Notes: a model not told the origin generated them from the letters alone. 64,000 nucleotides of DNA from an uncultured Roseateles sp. (GCF_913777145.1 NZ_CAJYPS010000027.1:372001-436000); one strand, 5' to 3'; shown: positions 26,776 to 35,512, counted from the first letter of the stretch. Made by a program: numbers and translations.

Positions 26776-28368
26776 CTAGTTCTTGGCGAGCGGGGTGGAC
26801 GGAGTCGGCGTCTGCAGCCGCGGCTCGTCGATGTCGACGACCCGGTTGAGCTGCATCAGCGTGATGGGGCCGGCGCGGCCATCGGCGCGCAGGCCCTGGC
26901 TGCGCTGGAAGGCCGCCACGCGCGCGGCGCGGCGGGCCTCGGGGCCGCGGCCGTCGTCGGCCGGCGGCTCACCCAGCACGCGGGCGAGCTGCTGGTCCAG
27001 CCAATCGGCCAGCGGGCCATCGGCCGTGGCGGCCGGGTAACCGGGCGGCATGCGCCACAGCGTGACGAAGTCGCCGCGCCACTGGCGGCTGAGTTCGAGC
27101 AGGCTGAGCGTGCGGGGGCTGCCGCCCTCGCGCAGCAGCGCCTGCTGGCCGTCCAGGCCCAGCAGCAGCGCCGGGCGAGCCGCGGCCTCGCCGTCCTGCA
27201 GCATCAGCAGCGCGGGCCGGCCCAGCAGGCGCAGCTGGGCCAGGCCCTCGCCGCTGCGCAGGCATTGCAGCTGTGCCGGCTTGAGCGCCGCACAGACCTC
27301 CTCACCCGCGGGTGGCTCGGCGCCCCACAGGCGGGCCAGTGCGCGCAACGCGTCGGCCTCGTCGCGCCAGGCGGGCTCCGATGCGGCATTGGCCGACGCC
27401 GACGCGGCCTGCGGTGCCGAAGCCGCCGGGCGCGCCGCGGCAGGCGCCGGCGCCGGACTGCGCAGGCTCAGCGCATAGACCGCGGCGGCCAGCGTCACCA
27501 GACCGACGCCGGCGCCGACCGCCCAGGCCCGGCGCCGCGCAAGGCGCTGGCCGGGCGTGCCGAACACCTCGGCGGCCGCGTGATCCACGATGCGCCGGTC
27601 CACCTGGTCACGGCCCAGCGAGTAGGCGCCCAGCAGCGCGCGGTCACACAGCAGGTTGATGCGACGCGGCACGCCGCGCGCGAGCTGGTGGATGCGCCGG
27701 CAGGCCGCGCGGTCCAGCGGCAGGCGGCCGCTGTGACCGGCCACGGCCAGGCGGTGCTGGATGTAGTGCAGCGTCTCCGCCTCGGACAGCGCCTCCAGAT
27801 GGAAGCGCGCGATCACGCGCTGGGCCAGCTGCTCCAGCTCGGGCCGCGCCAGCATGTCGCGCAGCTCGGGCTGGCCGATCAGGATGATCTGCAGCAGCTT
27901 GCGCTCCGGCGTCTCCAGATTGGTCAGCAGGCGCAGCTGCTCCAGCACCTCGGCCGACAGGTTCTGCGCCTCGTCGATGATGAGTACGCTGTGGCGCCCG
28001 GCCGCGTGCGAGCGCAGCAGGAAGGCGTTGATCGCGTCCACATAGGGCTTGAGCGCACCGTCGGCCGCGGCGGGCGGCGGGATGTGGAACTCCTCGCACA
28101 CCGTCTGCAACAGCTCGCCCACGGTGAGCCGCGGGTTGAACACATAGGCCACGTCGCAGTGCTCGGGGATCTGCTCCAGGAAGCAGCGACACACCGTGGT
28201 CTTGCCCGCGCCTATCTCGCCGGTCAGCAGCACGAAGCCGCCACCGCCGCGCAGGCCGTAGAGCAGATGGGCCAGCGCCTCGCGGTGACGCTCGCTCATG
28301 TAGAGATAGCGAGGGTCGGGGGCGATGGAGAAGGGCTCTTGGCTGAGACCGAAGTGCTTGGCGTACAT
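26776..28368 (-). CDS. exeA: ExeA/GspA-type ATPase with peptidoglycan-binding domain
   Basis: This 530-residue inner-membrane ATPase works with GspB in type II secretin assembly. The N-terminal start MYAKHFGLSQEPFSIAPDPR is a family hallmark. Walker A GEIGAGKT lies at 50-57 and Walker B VLIIDEAQNL at about 128-137. One helix (about 283-305) follows, then a periplasmic part ending in a peptidoglycan-binding motif (VAAFQRSQGLRADGRAGPIT, about 485-505). All key residues are intact. It is the first gene of the exeA-gspB pair; the promoter must lie in 28369-28500. Confidence 0.92.
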   Translation of the reverse strand: MYAKHFGLSQEPFSIAPDPRYLYMSERHREALAHLLYGLRGGGGFVLLTGEIGAGKTTVCRCFLEQIPEHCDVAYVFNPRLTVGELLQTVCEEFHIPPPAAADGALKPYVDAINAFLLRSHAAGRHSVLIIDEAQNLSAEVLEQLRLLTNLETPERKLLQIILIGQPELRDMLARPELEQLAQRVIARFHLEALSEAETLHYIQHRLAVAGHSGRLPLDRAACRRIHQLARGVPRRINLLCDRALLGAYSLGRDQVDRRIVDHAAAEVFGTPGQRLARRRAWAVGAGVGLVTLAAAVYALSLRSPAPAPAAARPAASAPQAASASANAASEPAWRDEADALRALARLWGAEPPAGEEVCAALKPAQLQCLRSGEGLAQLRLLGRPALLMLQDGEAAARPALLLGLDGQQALLREGGSPRTLSLLELSRQWRGDFVTLWRMPPGYPAATADGPLADWLDQQLARVLGEPPADDGRGPEARRAARVAAFQRSQGLRADGRAGPITLMQLNRVVDIDEPRLQTPTPSTPLAKN

Positions 28369-28812
28369 GCTGTGGCGGCGCGAGGGCGCCCATCCTAGCG
28401 AAGCGGGGCGCAGGCCCGGCTTTGCGAGTGCTCGCGCCGGCTGACAAGCCGGGTTGACCCGCAGAGACCCGCCTGCGCGCCGGGGCCGTCGTGGTCAGCC
28501 CACAGTTGGGTTAGCGCAGTGGCGGCTCATCCTCAACTTGATTGATGGCGACGCGGCGGACCGGCGCGCAATATTGGGCTGCTGACGCAAGACCTGACCC
28601 ACGGGCCGCAAGGCCTGTCCCCGTGCAAGGCCGATGAATACGGGACTTGCGCGGCCCGGCGCCCTCCCGGCGCCTTTTTCGACAGCCATATGACAACGCT
28701 GCCATCGGGACTCACCCGGGGAGTGCTTCCCCCATCCGAGCATTAATTCACTATTCCTAGAATATTTTTTACGCAATCACGCGTGAGTTCTTTATCTGAC
28801 GGAGTAGTTGAA
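28369..28812. other. Long intergenic region between divergent exeA and the PEP-CTERM cluster
   Basis: No gene with coding character is seen in these 444 bp. It must hold the exeA promoter (minus) and the PEP-CTERM cluster promoter (plus). The last 90 bp turn AT-rich (TAGAAT at 28758-28763, possible -10). The middle has the structured element described at 28580-28679 and the recurrent motif CAAGACCTGACCC at 28588-28600. A Shine-Dalgarno GGAG lies at 28801-28804. Short minus-strand frames at 28495-28776 look spurious. Confidence 0.6.
28580..28679 (+). ncRNA. Candidate structured RNA or leader ending in an orphan terminator
   Basis: Three hairpins follow one another. CACGGG/CCCGTG (28600-28605 with 28620-28625) encloses a GGCC-GCAA-GGCC tetraloop stem. 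GTGCAAG/CTTGCGC (28623-28629 with 28646-28652) competes with its last bases. GGCGCC/GGCGCC (28658-28663 with 28669-28674) is followed by TTTTT, a Rho-independent terminator. No plus-strand gene ends upstream, so it would terminate a small RNA or an attenuated leader of the PEP-CTERM cluster. The 5' end is unknown. No match to a known riboswitch consensus was seen. Confidence 0.35.
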
Positions 28813-29520
28813 ATGAGCAAGCTATGGGCTGCCACCGCTGCGGCCGCGTGTCTCTGGGCCGGCCAGGCATCGGCCGTGACCACCTTCAATGACCGCATGA
28901 CGTTCGCGTCCCATGGGCAAGGCAGCACTGCCTTCCTGACGCTCAACAGCCTGCAGGACACCCTGGGGGACGAACGCCCCATGCCGATCAGCGTGGGCCC
29001 GCTGGAGATCACCGCGGATTCGCCCACCAGCGCCTACTACTTCGCCGGCATCCACGCGGCCCACCCGGGCGTGCGCGGCGACGTGGACGGCTCGGCCTGG
29101 ATCCAGATGCGCCTGGACCTCGGCAGCTGGGTGACCTGGAGCAGCGCCAGCGGCTTCCAGCTGATCGGCTTCGACATGCGGCCCTACTACAACGTCAATG
29201 ACGACGGCAGCATCACCCACGACCTCGGCGAGACCATCTACTACGAGACCGACACCGGCGAGAACGGCAGCTTCAAGCTGTCGGACAGCAACACCTCGAG
29301 CTTCATCGGCCTGATGTTCAACGGCCCGGTGCACTCCATCACCTTCAGCAGCCTGGACTTCTACAACACGCCCAACGGCAATGGCAGCAGCTGGTTCGGG
29401 GTGGACAACCTGCACCTGTTCGCCAGCGCCGCGCCGGTGCCCGAACCCACCAGCCTCGCGATGCTGCTGGCCGGCCTGGGCACCGTGGGCCTGCTCGCAC
29501 GCCGCCGCCGCGCCGACTGA
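28813..29520 (+). CDS. PEP-CTERM sorting-domain protein, paralogue 1
   Basis: This 235-residue exported protein has a signal peptide (MSKLWAATAAAACLWAGQAS) and a C-terminal PEP-CTERM anchor (VPEPTSLAMLLAGLGTVGLL then ARRRRAD), recognised and cut by an exosortase/archaeosortase-type enzyme. The middle (FNDRMTFASHGQGSTAFLTL, GFQLIGFDMRPYY, ETDTGENGSFKL, SSWFGVDNLHLF) is shared with the next two genes. The ATG has GGAG nine bases upstream. It probably ends up at the cell surface or with exopolysaccharide. No exosortase gene is in the window. Confidence 0.9.
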   Translation: MSKLWAATAAAACLWAGQASAVTTFNDRMTFASHGQGSTAFLTLNSLQDTLGDERPMPISVGPLEITADSPTSAYYFAGIHAAHPGVRGDVDGSAWIQMRLDLGSWVTWSSASGFQLIGFDMRPYYNVNDDGSITHDLGETIYYETDTGENGSFKLSDSNTSSFIGLMFNGPVHSITFSSLDFYNTPNGNGSSWFGVDNLHLFASAAPVPEPTSLAMLLAGLGTVGLLARRRRAD

Positions 29521-29623
29521 CGCCGCGGTCGCGCACCCCGTCACTTCAGCCGGCCCCCGTCCGGCTCACCCCATCCCGTGACCACCCCTTGCGGCGGCCA
29601 CGTCTTCCTTGCGGAGGAATTCC

Positions 29624-30319
29624 ATGACCAAGCTTCTTGCAGTCGCTGCGGCGACGCTGCTCCTGTGCGGCCAGGCCCTGGCCGGCACCACCTACACGGA
29701 CCGTGCCAGCTTCAACGCGGTCGGCACCGGCACCAGCTTCTTCTCTGACCTCGAGGGCGGTGGCGACACCTTCTACCTGCCCTTCTACGTCGGTCCGCTC
29801 AACTTCGAAGGCCTGCAAGGCGGCGCCGCGAGCTACATCCCGGGCGGCAATCCCGACCTGCCGGCCGGCGAGGTGGGCAACGTGAACGGCAGCAGCTTCA
29901 TCCAGGTGCGGCTGAGCAACTACCAGAGCTTCCCGGTCAGCGTCATCAGCGGCCCGCTGACCATCAACAACGATGCCGGCTTCCAGATGATCGGCTTCGA
30001 CCTGCGCACCTACTTCGACTCCTGGGGCTCCAACAACGCCGGCGAGACCGTGCTGTACTGGACCAACACCGGTGAGAGCGGCAGCTTCAAGCTGCCCACC
30101 ACCAACGACGTGGCCTTCCTGGGCCTGGCCTTCGATGCACCGGTGACCTCGCTGAGCTTCCGCATCCCGGCCACGCGCAACGGCCACACCTGGTTCGGCA
30201 TCGACAACCTGCAGACCTATGCCTCGGTCAGCGCCGTGCCCGAGCCTGCCAGCGTCGCGCTGCTGCTGGCCGGCCTGGGCACCGTGGGCGTGGCCGCACG
30301 CCGGCGCCGCCAGGGCTGA
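29624..30319 (+). CDS. PEP-CTERM sorting-domain protein, paralogue 2
   Basis: This 231-residue exported protein is built like its upstream neighbour: a signal peptide (MTKLLAVAAATLLLCGQALA), then TYTDRASFNAVGTGTSFF, GFQMIGFDLRTYF, NTGESGSFKLPTTN and TWFGIDNLQTYASVS. It ends in VPEPASVALLLAGLGTVGVA plus a basic tail. The ATG was chosen over an upstream in-frame ATG at 29609 because GGAGGAA lies at 29613-29619. It follows paralogue 1 by 103 bp and is probably in the same transcript. Confidence 0.9.
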   Translation: MTKLLAVAAATLLLCGQALAGTTYTDRASFNAVGTGTSFFSDLEGGGDTFYLPFYVGPLNFEGLQGGAASYIPGGNPDLPAGEVGNVNGSSFIQVRLSNYQSFPVSVISGPLTINNDAGFQMIGFDLRTYFDSWGSNNAGETVLYWTNTGESGSFKLPTTNDVAFLGLAFDAPVTSLSFRIPATRNGHTWFGIDNLQTYASVSAVPEPASVALLLAGLGTVGVAARRRRQG

Positions 30320-30375
30320 AGCCTGCGTCCCCCAGCCCGCCGCGTTCGGCGGCGGGCACCCCAACGGAGCACCTC

Positions 30376-31047
30376 ATGATCAAGCACCTGGCGGCTGCGG
30401 CCGCAGCCTGCCTGGCCTGCGGCCAGGTCGCGGCCACCACCTTCTACAGCGACCGGGCCAGCTTCGACGCGCGGGGCGCCGGCAGTGCCTACTTCAACAA
30501 CCTGGACGAGCAGGGCGACACCGCACCCCTGCCCTTCGGCTTCGGCCCGCTGAGCTTCAGCGGCAGCTTCGGCAACGCCTTCTACTGGGCCAGCGACTGG
30601 CACGAGAACGCGCCCGGCGTGAACGGCAATGTGGACGGCACGGCCTGGGTGCAGGTACGGCTCAACACCTTCACCGGCGCGCTGACGCTGGCGAGCGATG
30701 AGCCGCTGCGCATGCTGGGGCTGGACCTGCGGCCCTATTTCGATGCCTCGGGCAACAGCGATGGCGGCGAGACCGTGCTGTTCAGCACCGACACCGGCGA
30801 GAGCGGCAGCTTCCAGCTGCCCGCCACCAACAGCCCGGCCTTCCTGGGCCTGGTGTTCGATGCGCCGGTCACGGCCATCAGCTTCTCGATAGGCGCGGAC
30901 CACGGCAACGGCTTCACCTGGTTCGGCATCGACAACCTGCAGACCTACAGCGCGGTCAGCGCCGTGCCCGAACCCGCCAGCCTCGCGCTGCTGCTGGCCG
31001 GACTGGGCGGCGTGGGCGTGGCCGCGCGCCGGCGCCGCGCGGGCTGA
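30376..31047 (+). CDS. PEP-CTERM sorting-domain protein, paralogue 3
   Basis: This is a 223-residue member of the tandem triplet. Signal peptide MIKHLAAAAAACLACGQVAA is followed by TFYSDRASFDARGAGSAYF, LRMLGLDLRPYF, DTGESGSFQLPATN, TWFGIDNLQTYSAVS and the anchor VPEPASLALLLAGLGGVGVA with a basic tail. It is closest to paralogue 2 (GETVL, FLGLxFDAPV and the IDNLQTY block are shared). AACGGAG lies before the ATG. It ends 6 bp short of the convergent MocR-type gene. Confidence 0.9.
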   Translation: MIKHLAAAAAACLACGQVAATTFYSDRASFDARGAGSAYFNNLDEQGDTAPLPFGFGPLSFSGSFGNAFYWASDWHENAPGVNGNVDGTAWVQVRLNTFTGALTLASDEPLRMLGLDLRPYFDASGNSDGGETVLFSTDTGESGSFQLPATNSPAFLGLVFDAPVTAISFSIGADHGNGFTWFGIDNLQTYSAVSAVPEPASLALLLAGLGGVGVAARRRRAG

Positions 31048-31053
31048 AGGCGC

Positions 31054-32511
31054 TCAGGCCGCGTCCAGCTGCTGCCGGCACAAGCGGCCCAGCGTGCGCA
31101 CCGCGTCGCGCTGGGCCGGCTCCATGGGCTGGCCGCAGTTGATGCGCAGAAAGCCGTCGAAGCGCTCGTCGTTGGAGAACATCGCGCCGGGCGACAGGCG
31201 CAGACCCTCACGCAGCGCCGCATCGAACAGTCGCAGCGACGACAGCCCCGACGGCAGCTCCACCCACAGCGCCAGGCCGCCGGCCGGCAGCGTCAGGCGC
31301 GTGCCCTCGGGCAGCTCGGCCGCCAGTGCCTCGGCCATCTGCAGGCGCTGCGGCGCCAGCCGGCGGCGCAGCTCGCGCAGGTGGCGCGGCATCTGGCCTG
31401 CGGCGAGGAAGCCCGCCACCATGGCCTGGCCCAGCAACTCGTTGGGCCGGCTCTGCGCATACTTGAGCATGCGCACCCGGTCCTGCCAGCGGCCCGCGCT
31501 CATCCAGCCCAGACGCAGGCCCGGCGCCAGGATCTTGTGCATGGACGCGCAGTGGATGACCCGCCCCTCGCGGTCCCAAGACTTCAGCGCCCGCTGCGGC
31601 GCATCGGTCAGCGGCGCGTAGCTGCCGTCCTCGATCAGGGCCAGGTCGTGCGCCTGGGCCAGCTGCAGCAGCGCCTGCTTGGCCTCGTCGGGCATCAGCG
31701 CGCCCAGTGGGTTCTGCAGATTGGGCACCACCACCACCGCACGCAGCGCCGGCTCGGCCCGCACCGCCCGGGCCAGCGCCTCCACGCTCAGGCCGGTGGC
31801 CGGGCTGGTGGGAATCTCCAGCGCACGCAGGCCCTGGGCCTCCAGGATCTGCAGCACGCCGAAATAGCTGGGCGACTCCACCGCCACCACGTCGCCGGGC
31901 CGGGTCACCGCGCGCAGTGCCAGCGCCAGCGCCTCGGTCGCGCCATGGGTCACCAGCAGCTCGTCCGGGCGCAGCACCATCTGCGCCTCCAGCGCCATCC
32001 GGGCCAGGCCCTCGCGCAGCGGCCCATAACCATCGGCCGGCGGCGGCACCGCCAGCTGCTCGGGCTGGCGCAGCAGGCGCTGGCCGTGCAGCGCCAGCGC
32101 CCGCGTCGGGTAGAGCGAGGGGTGGGCCACCGCCCCGGCGAGATTGACGCTCACCGGGCTGGACAGGCCGCGCGCCAGCAGGCCCGAGATGCGCTCATGG
32201 ATGCCCACGTAGCGGGCCGGGTCGGGCGGGCCTATGCGCGGCTCGCGGGCCGGCGGCAGGCCGCGCGCCCGGCCGCGCTGCACGAAGTAGCCCAGGCGCG
32301 GCCGTGCCTCCAGCAGGCCTTCGCTCTCCAGGCTGCGGCAGGCCTGCAGCGCCGTGCTCAGGCTCACCTGGTGGCGCGCCATCAGCACACGCACCGACGG
32401 CATGCGGCTGCCCGGCCCCAGGCTGCCGCTGGCGATCGCACGGCGGTACTGATCGGCCAGCTGCTGGTACAGCGGGCCGGCCAGCGCGGGGTCATGCAGG
32501 GCTGCACTCAT
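31054..32511 (-). CDS. MocR-type regulator (GntR helix-turn-helix plus aminotransferase domain)
   Basis: This 485-residue protein has an N-terminal GntR winged helix (YQQLADQYRRAIASGSLGPG, RMPSVRVLMARHQVSLSTAL, about 15-70) joined to a fold-type-I PLP-aminotransferase domain. The PLP Lys lies in VIHCASMHKILAPGLRLGWM, with VPNLQNPLGALM and VESPSYFGVLQILEAQG nearby. MocR proteins are PLP-dependent transcription factors. Divergent transcription with the small DUF2917-like gene at 32684 (172 bp apart) suggests that region as its operator (inference). Confidence 0.92.
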   Translation of the reverse strand: MSAALHDPALAGPLYQQLADQYRRAIASGSLGPGSRMPSVRVLMARHQVSLSTALQACRSLESEGLLEARPRLGYFVQRGRARGLPPAREPRIGPPDPARYVGIHERISGLLARGLSSPVSVNLAGAVAHPSLYPTRALALHGQRLLRQPEQLAVPPPADGYGPLREGLARMALEAQMVLRPDELLVTHGATEALALALRAVTRPGDVVAVESPSYFGVLQILEAQGLRALEIPTSPATGLSVEALARAVRAEPALRAVVVVPNLQNPLGALMPDEAKQALLQLAQAHDLALIEDGSYAPLTDAPQRALKSWDREGRVIHCASMHKILAPGLRLGWMSAGRWQDRVRMLKYAQSRPNELLGQAMVAGFLAAGQMPRHLRELRRRLAPQRLQMAEALAAELPEGTRLTLPAGGLALWVELPSGLSSLRLFDAALREGLRLSPGAMFSNDERFDGFLRINCGQPMEPAQRDAVRTLGRLCRQQLDAA

Positions 32512-32683
32512 GGAGCGGCCATTCTGCGGCCGGTCGGAAGGGGCCGACCGGAACAGCCCGGGCCGACCCGATACAGAACAGCGCCACGGGCTCGCTGTTG
32601 CGCATCAAAACGCCCGGCGCTGTGCCTGTTGCGGCGGGGCGGCAGCTCGCAGACTGGGCCGGCCTTCCACTCCCGGAGTTCCC

Positions 32684-33019
32684 ATGCGCACCGCGCTCAA
32701 GCCCTGGCCCCTGCTGCAGCTCTGGCTGCGCAGGCATGCACCCCGCGCCGCTACCCGTGCCAGGTCTTGCCCGACCCCCGACATCGCGCTGCAGCTGGCC
32801 CCCGGGCAGAGCCTGTGGCTCACGCTGGCGCGCGGCGAGGTGCTGCATCTGCAGCGCGGCCGGCTGGCGCTGAGCCCGGCGCCGCGCGCACTGGATGGCT
32901 GGCTGGCGCTGCCCCACCAGCCGCTGCGTGCCGGCGAGGTCTGGGTGGCCGAGCGCGCCGGCCGCGTGCTGCTGCAGGCCGCCGACCGCGCGGTCGCGCT
33001 GCTACGCCGCCCCGCCTGA
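32684..33019 (+). CDS. Small DUF2917-like protein divergent from the MocR regulator
   Basis: This 111-residue protein has no signal peptide. Its core (LQLAPGQSLWLTLARGEVLHL, then RGRLALSP, LRAGEVWVAERAGRVLLQAA) looks like a small beta-barrel/cupin-like DUF2917 domain, whose members often sit next to regulators. The function is unknown. The first 30 residues are basic and unlike the rest. The 3' end overlaps the convergent gene by 18 bp. TCCCGGAG lies shortly before ATG 32684 and supports the start. Confidence 0.7.
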   Translation: MRTALKPWPLLQLWLRRHAPRAATRARSCPTPDIALQLAPGQSLWLTLARGEVLHLQRGRLALSPAPRALDGWLALPHQPLRAGEVWVAERAGRVLLQAADRAVALLRRPA

Positions 33020-33421
33020 GGGCTGAGCCGCCAGCCCGCGCTCCAGCTGCAGTGCCAGCGCGCCGCCGCGCTCGCGTATCGCCCGCACCGCGTCCAGCGT
33101 GCGCTGCAGATCGTGCGTATGCTCATCGGCCTTGAGCCGCGCGATCTCCGCATGGATGCGCCGCAGCTCCTTCAGCGGCGCCGAGTCGGCCGGCAGCAGC
33201 TCGGGCTGGCGCTGCAGCAGGTCCAGCAACAAGTCGGACAGCACACCCAGCTGATGGCCATAGCTGGCGACGCGAAAGGCCTGACCCTCGATACGGCCGT
33301 TGCCGGCGCGCGCGGGAATGGCGTTGAAGAAGGCGTCCAGGCGCGGCTCGATGTCCTGCGCGACATCGCCGCCGAGCGGAAAGCGGAACTGCGGCGCCCA
33401 GAACCAGAACAGAGGAAACAT
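33002..33421 (-). CDS. Hypothetical helical protein (about 139 residues)
   Basis: The protein starts MFPLFWFWAPQFRFPLGGDV, an aromatic-rich segment, and continues as an amphipathic helical domain (QLGVLSDLLLDLLQRQPELL, LRRIHAEIARLKADEHTHDL) ending in a Gly/Ala tail. There is no clear signal peptide. I recognise no family. ATG 33421 precedes the hydrophobic start, and the convergent small gene overlaps its last codons. It might act as a membrane-associated adaptor, but this is only suggested by composition. Confidence 0.6.
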   Translation of the reverse strand: MFPLFWFWAPQFRFPLGGDVAQDIEPRLDAFFNAIPARAGNGRIEGQAFRVASYGHQLGVLSDLLLDLLQRQPELLPADSAPLKELRRIHAEIARLKADEHTHDLQRTLDAVRAIRERGGALALQLERGLAAQPSGGAA

Positions 33422-33559
33422 CGTCTTCTCCCGGCGAGCGCCCCCCGGCACCCCGGGCCCATGGTGCAGGCGGGCCGGGCCGCCCGCAAGCCGCCGGCTG
33501 GGGATGGACGCCCACCGTGGCAAGCTGCCGACCTCCGACACCACCCACCGCCCTGCCCC

Positions 33560-34204
33560 ATGAGCACCCCTCACCGCCTGACCGCCGAGCTCATCCACAC
33601 CGAGGCCCAGCTGCGCGCGCTGCTGGGCGAGCCCGCACCGCTGACCTGCGCCAAGATCACCGACCGGCTCAATGCCGCGACGCGGCGCTATGTGGAGCTG
33701 GCGCCGCTGGTGTGCCTGGCCACCAGCGATGCCGACGGCCGCTGCGACCTGAGCCCGCGCGGCGACCCGGCGGGCTTTGTGCGCATCCTGGACGAGCGCA
33801 CGCTGCTGCTGCCCGAGCGCCCGGGCAACCGCCTGGCCGACTCGCTGCGCAATGTGATCGCCAACCCGCGCGTGGGCCTGCTGTTCATCGTGCCCGGCGC
33901 GACCGACACCTTCCGCGTCAACGGCCGCGCCTGCATCACCACCGATGCCGCGCTGCTAGCCCCCAGCACGCTGGAGGGCAAGGCGCCGCGGCTGGGCCTG
34001 CTGATCGACATCGAGGAGGCCTACACCCAGTGCTCCAAGGCGCTGCTGCGCTCGCACTTCTGGGACCCGGCCCGCTTTGTGGACCCGGCCGCGCTACCCA
34101 CCGGCGGCGAGGTGCACCGCGCCATCCAGGGCGAGGGCTTCGACGCGGCGCAGTACGACGCCGAACGGGCCGAGCGCTATCGGCGGCGCGAGGGCTTCTA
34201 CTGA
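33560..34204 (+). CDS. Pyridoxamine-5'-phosphate-oxidase-fold FMN-binding protein (DR2398-type)
   Basis: This is a 214-residue cytosolic split-barrel protein. Typical parts are LVCLATSDADGRCDLSPRGD, LLLPERPGNRLADSLRNV, VGLLFIVPGATDTFRVNGRA and a late segment CSKALLRSHFWDP. The length and the SPRGDP motif fit the subgroup I recall as MSMEG_1061/DR2398 (FMN-binding, pyridoxamine-oxidase-like); its substrate is unknown. ATG 33560 begins MSTPHRL. The 3' end overlaps the convergent hypothetical gene by 7 bp. Confidence 0.85.
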   Translation: MSTPHRLTAELIHTEAQLRALLGEPAPLTCAKITDRLNAATRRYVELAPLVCLATSDADGRCDLSPRGDPAGFVRILDERTLLLPERPGNRLADSLRNVIANPRVGLLFIVPGATDTFRVNGRACITTDAALLAPSTLEGKAPRLGLLIDIEEAYTQCSKALLRSHFWDPARFVDPAALPTGGEVHRAIQGEGFDAAQYDAERAERYRRREGFY

Positions 34205-35475
34205 AGCCGGTCGACGCGGGCATCGGGCCCGCAGTTGCCCATCGCGTCGCGACCATCGCCCGCGTCGTAATGCGATCGCAGGGCGTCCCGCACCGACGCC
34301 GTGGGCAGCACCGGCTGGGTGGGGTCGAACACGACCACCTCGGCGCCCGTGGCCGACAAGGCCCGAACGACGCCCGCCTGCTGGGCCGGTGCGGCCGCCA
34401 CATACAGCCGCGCGCCCTTCAGCGAGGCCGCCGGCAGGCTGGCCAGCACGGGTTGGATGGCGGCCCACAGCGCCGCCGGGTCCGGCGCGATCAGCAGCAG
34501 CTCGCTGGGGGTGTCGCGCGCTGCGTCGAAGGCCTCTCGCAGGCAGGCCTGGACCTGGCGGCTATCGGCCAGCGCCGGGGCGTTGAACACGCAGCTTTGC
34601 AGCGCCAGATCGCCGTCCGGCGCGGGCCGCAGGCGCCTCAGCACCTCATCGCCATACTGCGTCCAGTCGGCCTGCGCCGCCGCGGGCGGTGGCGGCTCGC
34701 GCGGTGCCAGCTCCCGCTGTGACCACGCCACCTCCTGGGCACACAGCAGCGCATCGGCCTGACGGGCCTGGGCCAGCGCCAGTGCCCAGGCCGATGGCGC
34801 CTCCGGGTCCACCCGGCCGGTGTCGGCGTCGACGAGCAGGCTCACCCGCGGCGGCTTCTGCTCGACCGGCCGCGGACGCTCGGGGTCCGCGTCGGGCACG
34901 ACCACCTGGAGCCGCAGCGCCCGGCCGTCGGCCGTGAACGCATGCTCGCCAGCCCACCAGACGGAGCTCACGGTCCGCGGCAAGGCATGCACGTAGGCGA
35001 GCGGCAGAAAGTCCGCGAGGCCCATCTGCCGCACGGGCCGGCCCTGCGTGTCGAACAGCACGACCACATCGTCGCCCCAGCCCACGCCATGCCAGTTGTC
35101 GAACGTGGCCACACGGCCGGTGTCCGACACGGCGGCGCGGACCGGGCTCACGGGGTTGCTCAGCTCATGCGCCCAGACCTGCACCCAGCCGTCGCCGCTG
35201 CGCCGCTCCAGCGTGCCGGTCGCCCGCTCGGGGCTGCTCGGCCGGGCGGCGAACTCGGGCTGCTGCGCAACGCGCGTGCACACGCTCGTGTCGACCCGGC
35301 CACTGGGCATGACGACGAATCGATAAGCCCCCGCGGGGGCCACATAGACCGCCGGACAGGCCGGCAACCAGCTGTCCGCGCGGACGGTGGCCAGGCACAC
35401 CAGGCCCATGCCCAAGCCCAGGCCGGCGACCCGCGCCCGTCGTCGTGCAGATCCCGCTCGCTTGATCGTCGTCAT
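34198..35475 (-). CDS. Large exported hypothetical protein
   Basis: This 425-residue protein has a basic start and a hydrophobic signal region (GLGLGMGLVCLATVRADS, about 18-35), so it is probably exported. The mature part has many Trp and Pro residues (WLPACPAVYVAP, DGWVQVWAHELSNP, FDNWHGVGWGDDVV, SVWWAGEHAF) and a C-terminal half with a Rossmann-like alternation (SELLLIAPDPAALWAA, GARLYVAAAP, EVVVFDPTQP). I do not recognise a family. Upstream it is separated from putA by a MITE-like element; downstream it overlaps the PNPOx-like gene. Confidence 0.65.
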   Translation of the reverse strand: MTTIKRAGSARRRARVAGLGLGMGLVCLATVRADSWLPACPAVYVAPAGAYRFVVMPSGRVDTSVCTRVAQQPEFAARPSSPERATGTLERRSGDGWVQVWAHELSNPVSPVRAAVSDTGRVATFDNWHGVGWGDDVVVLFDTQGRPVRQMGLADFLPLAYVHALPRTVSSVWWAGEHAFTADGRALRLQVVVPDADPERPRPVEQKPPRVSLLVDADTGRVDPEAPSAWALALAQARQADALLCAQEVAWSQRELAPREPPPPAAAQADWTQYGDEVLRRLRPAPDGDLALQSCVFNAPALADSRQVQACLREAFDAARDTPSELLLIAPDPAALWAAIQPVLASLPAASLKGARLYVAAAPAQQAGVVRALSATGAEVVVFDPTQPVLPTASVRDALRSHYDAGDGRDAMGNCGPDARVDRLQ

Positions 35476-35512
35476 GCCGCGACCTTAGCGCAGGCAGGCG
35501 GCGCCGCGCCTC

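Noticed and set aside
28500-28660. Cyclic di-GMP (GEMM) riboswitch, suggested by GACGCAAG and a GCAA tetraloop
   Set aside because: The upstream GGCAAACC half and the expected P1 pairing are absent.
28690-28812. Sigma-54 promoter for the PEP-CTERM cluster
   Set aside because: No GG-N10-GC pair with TGGCAC...TTGCA context was found.
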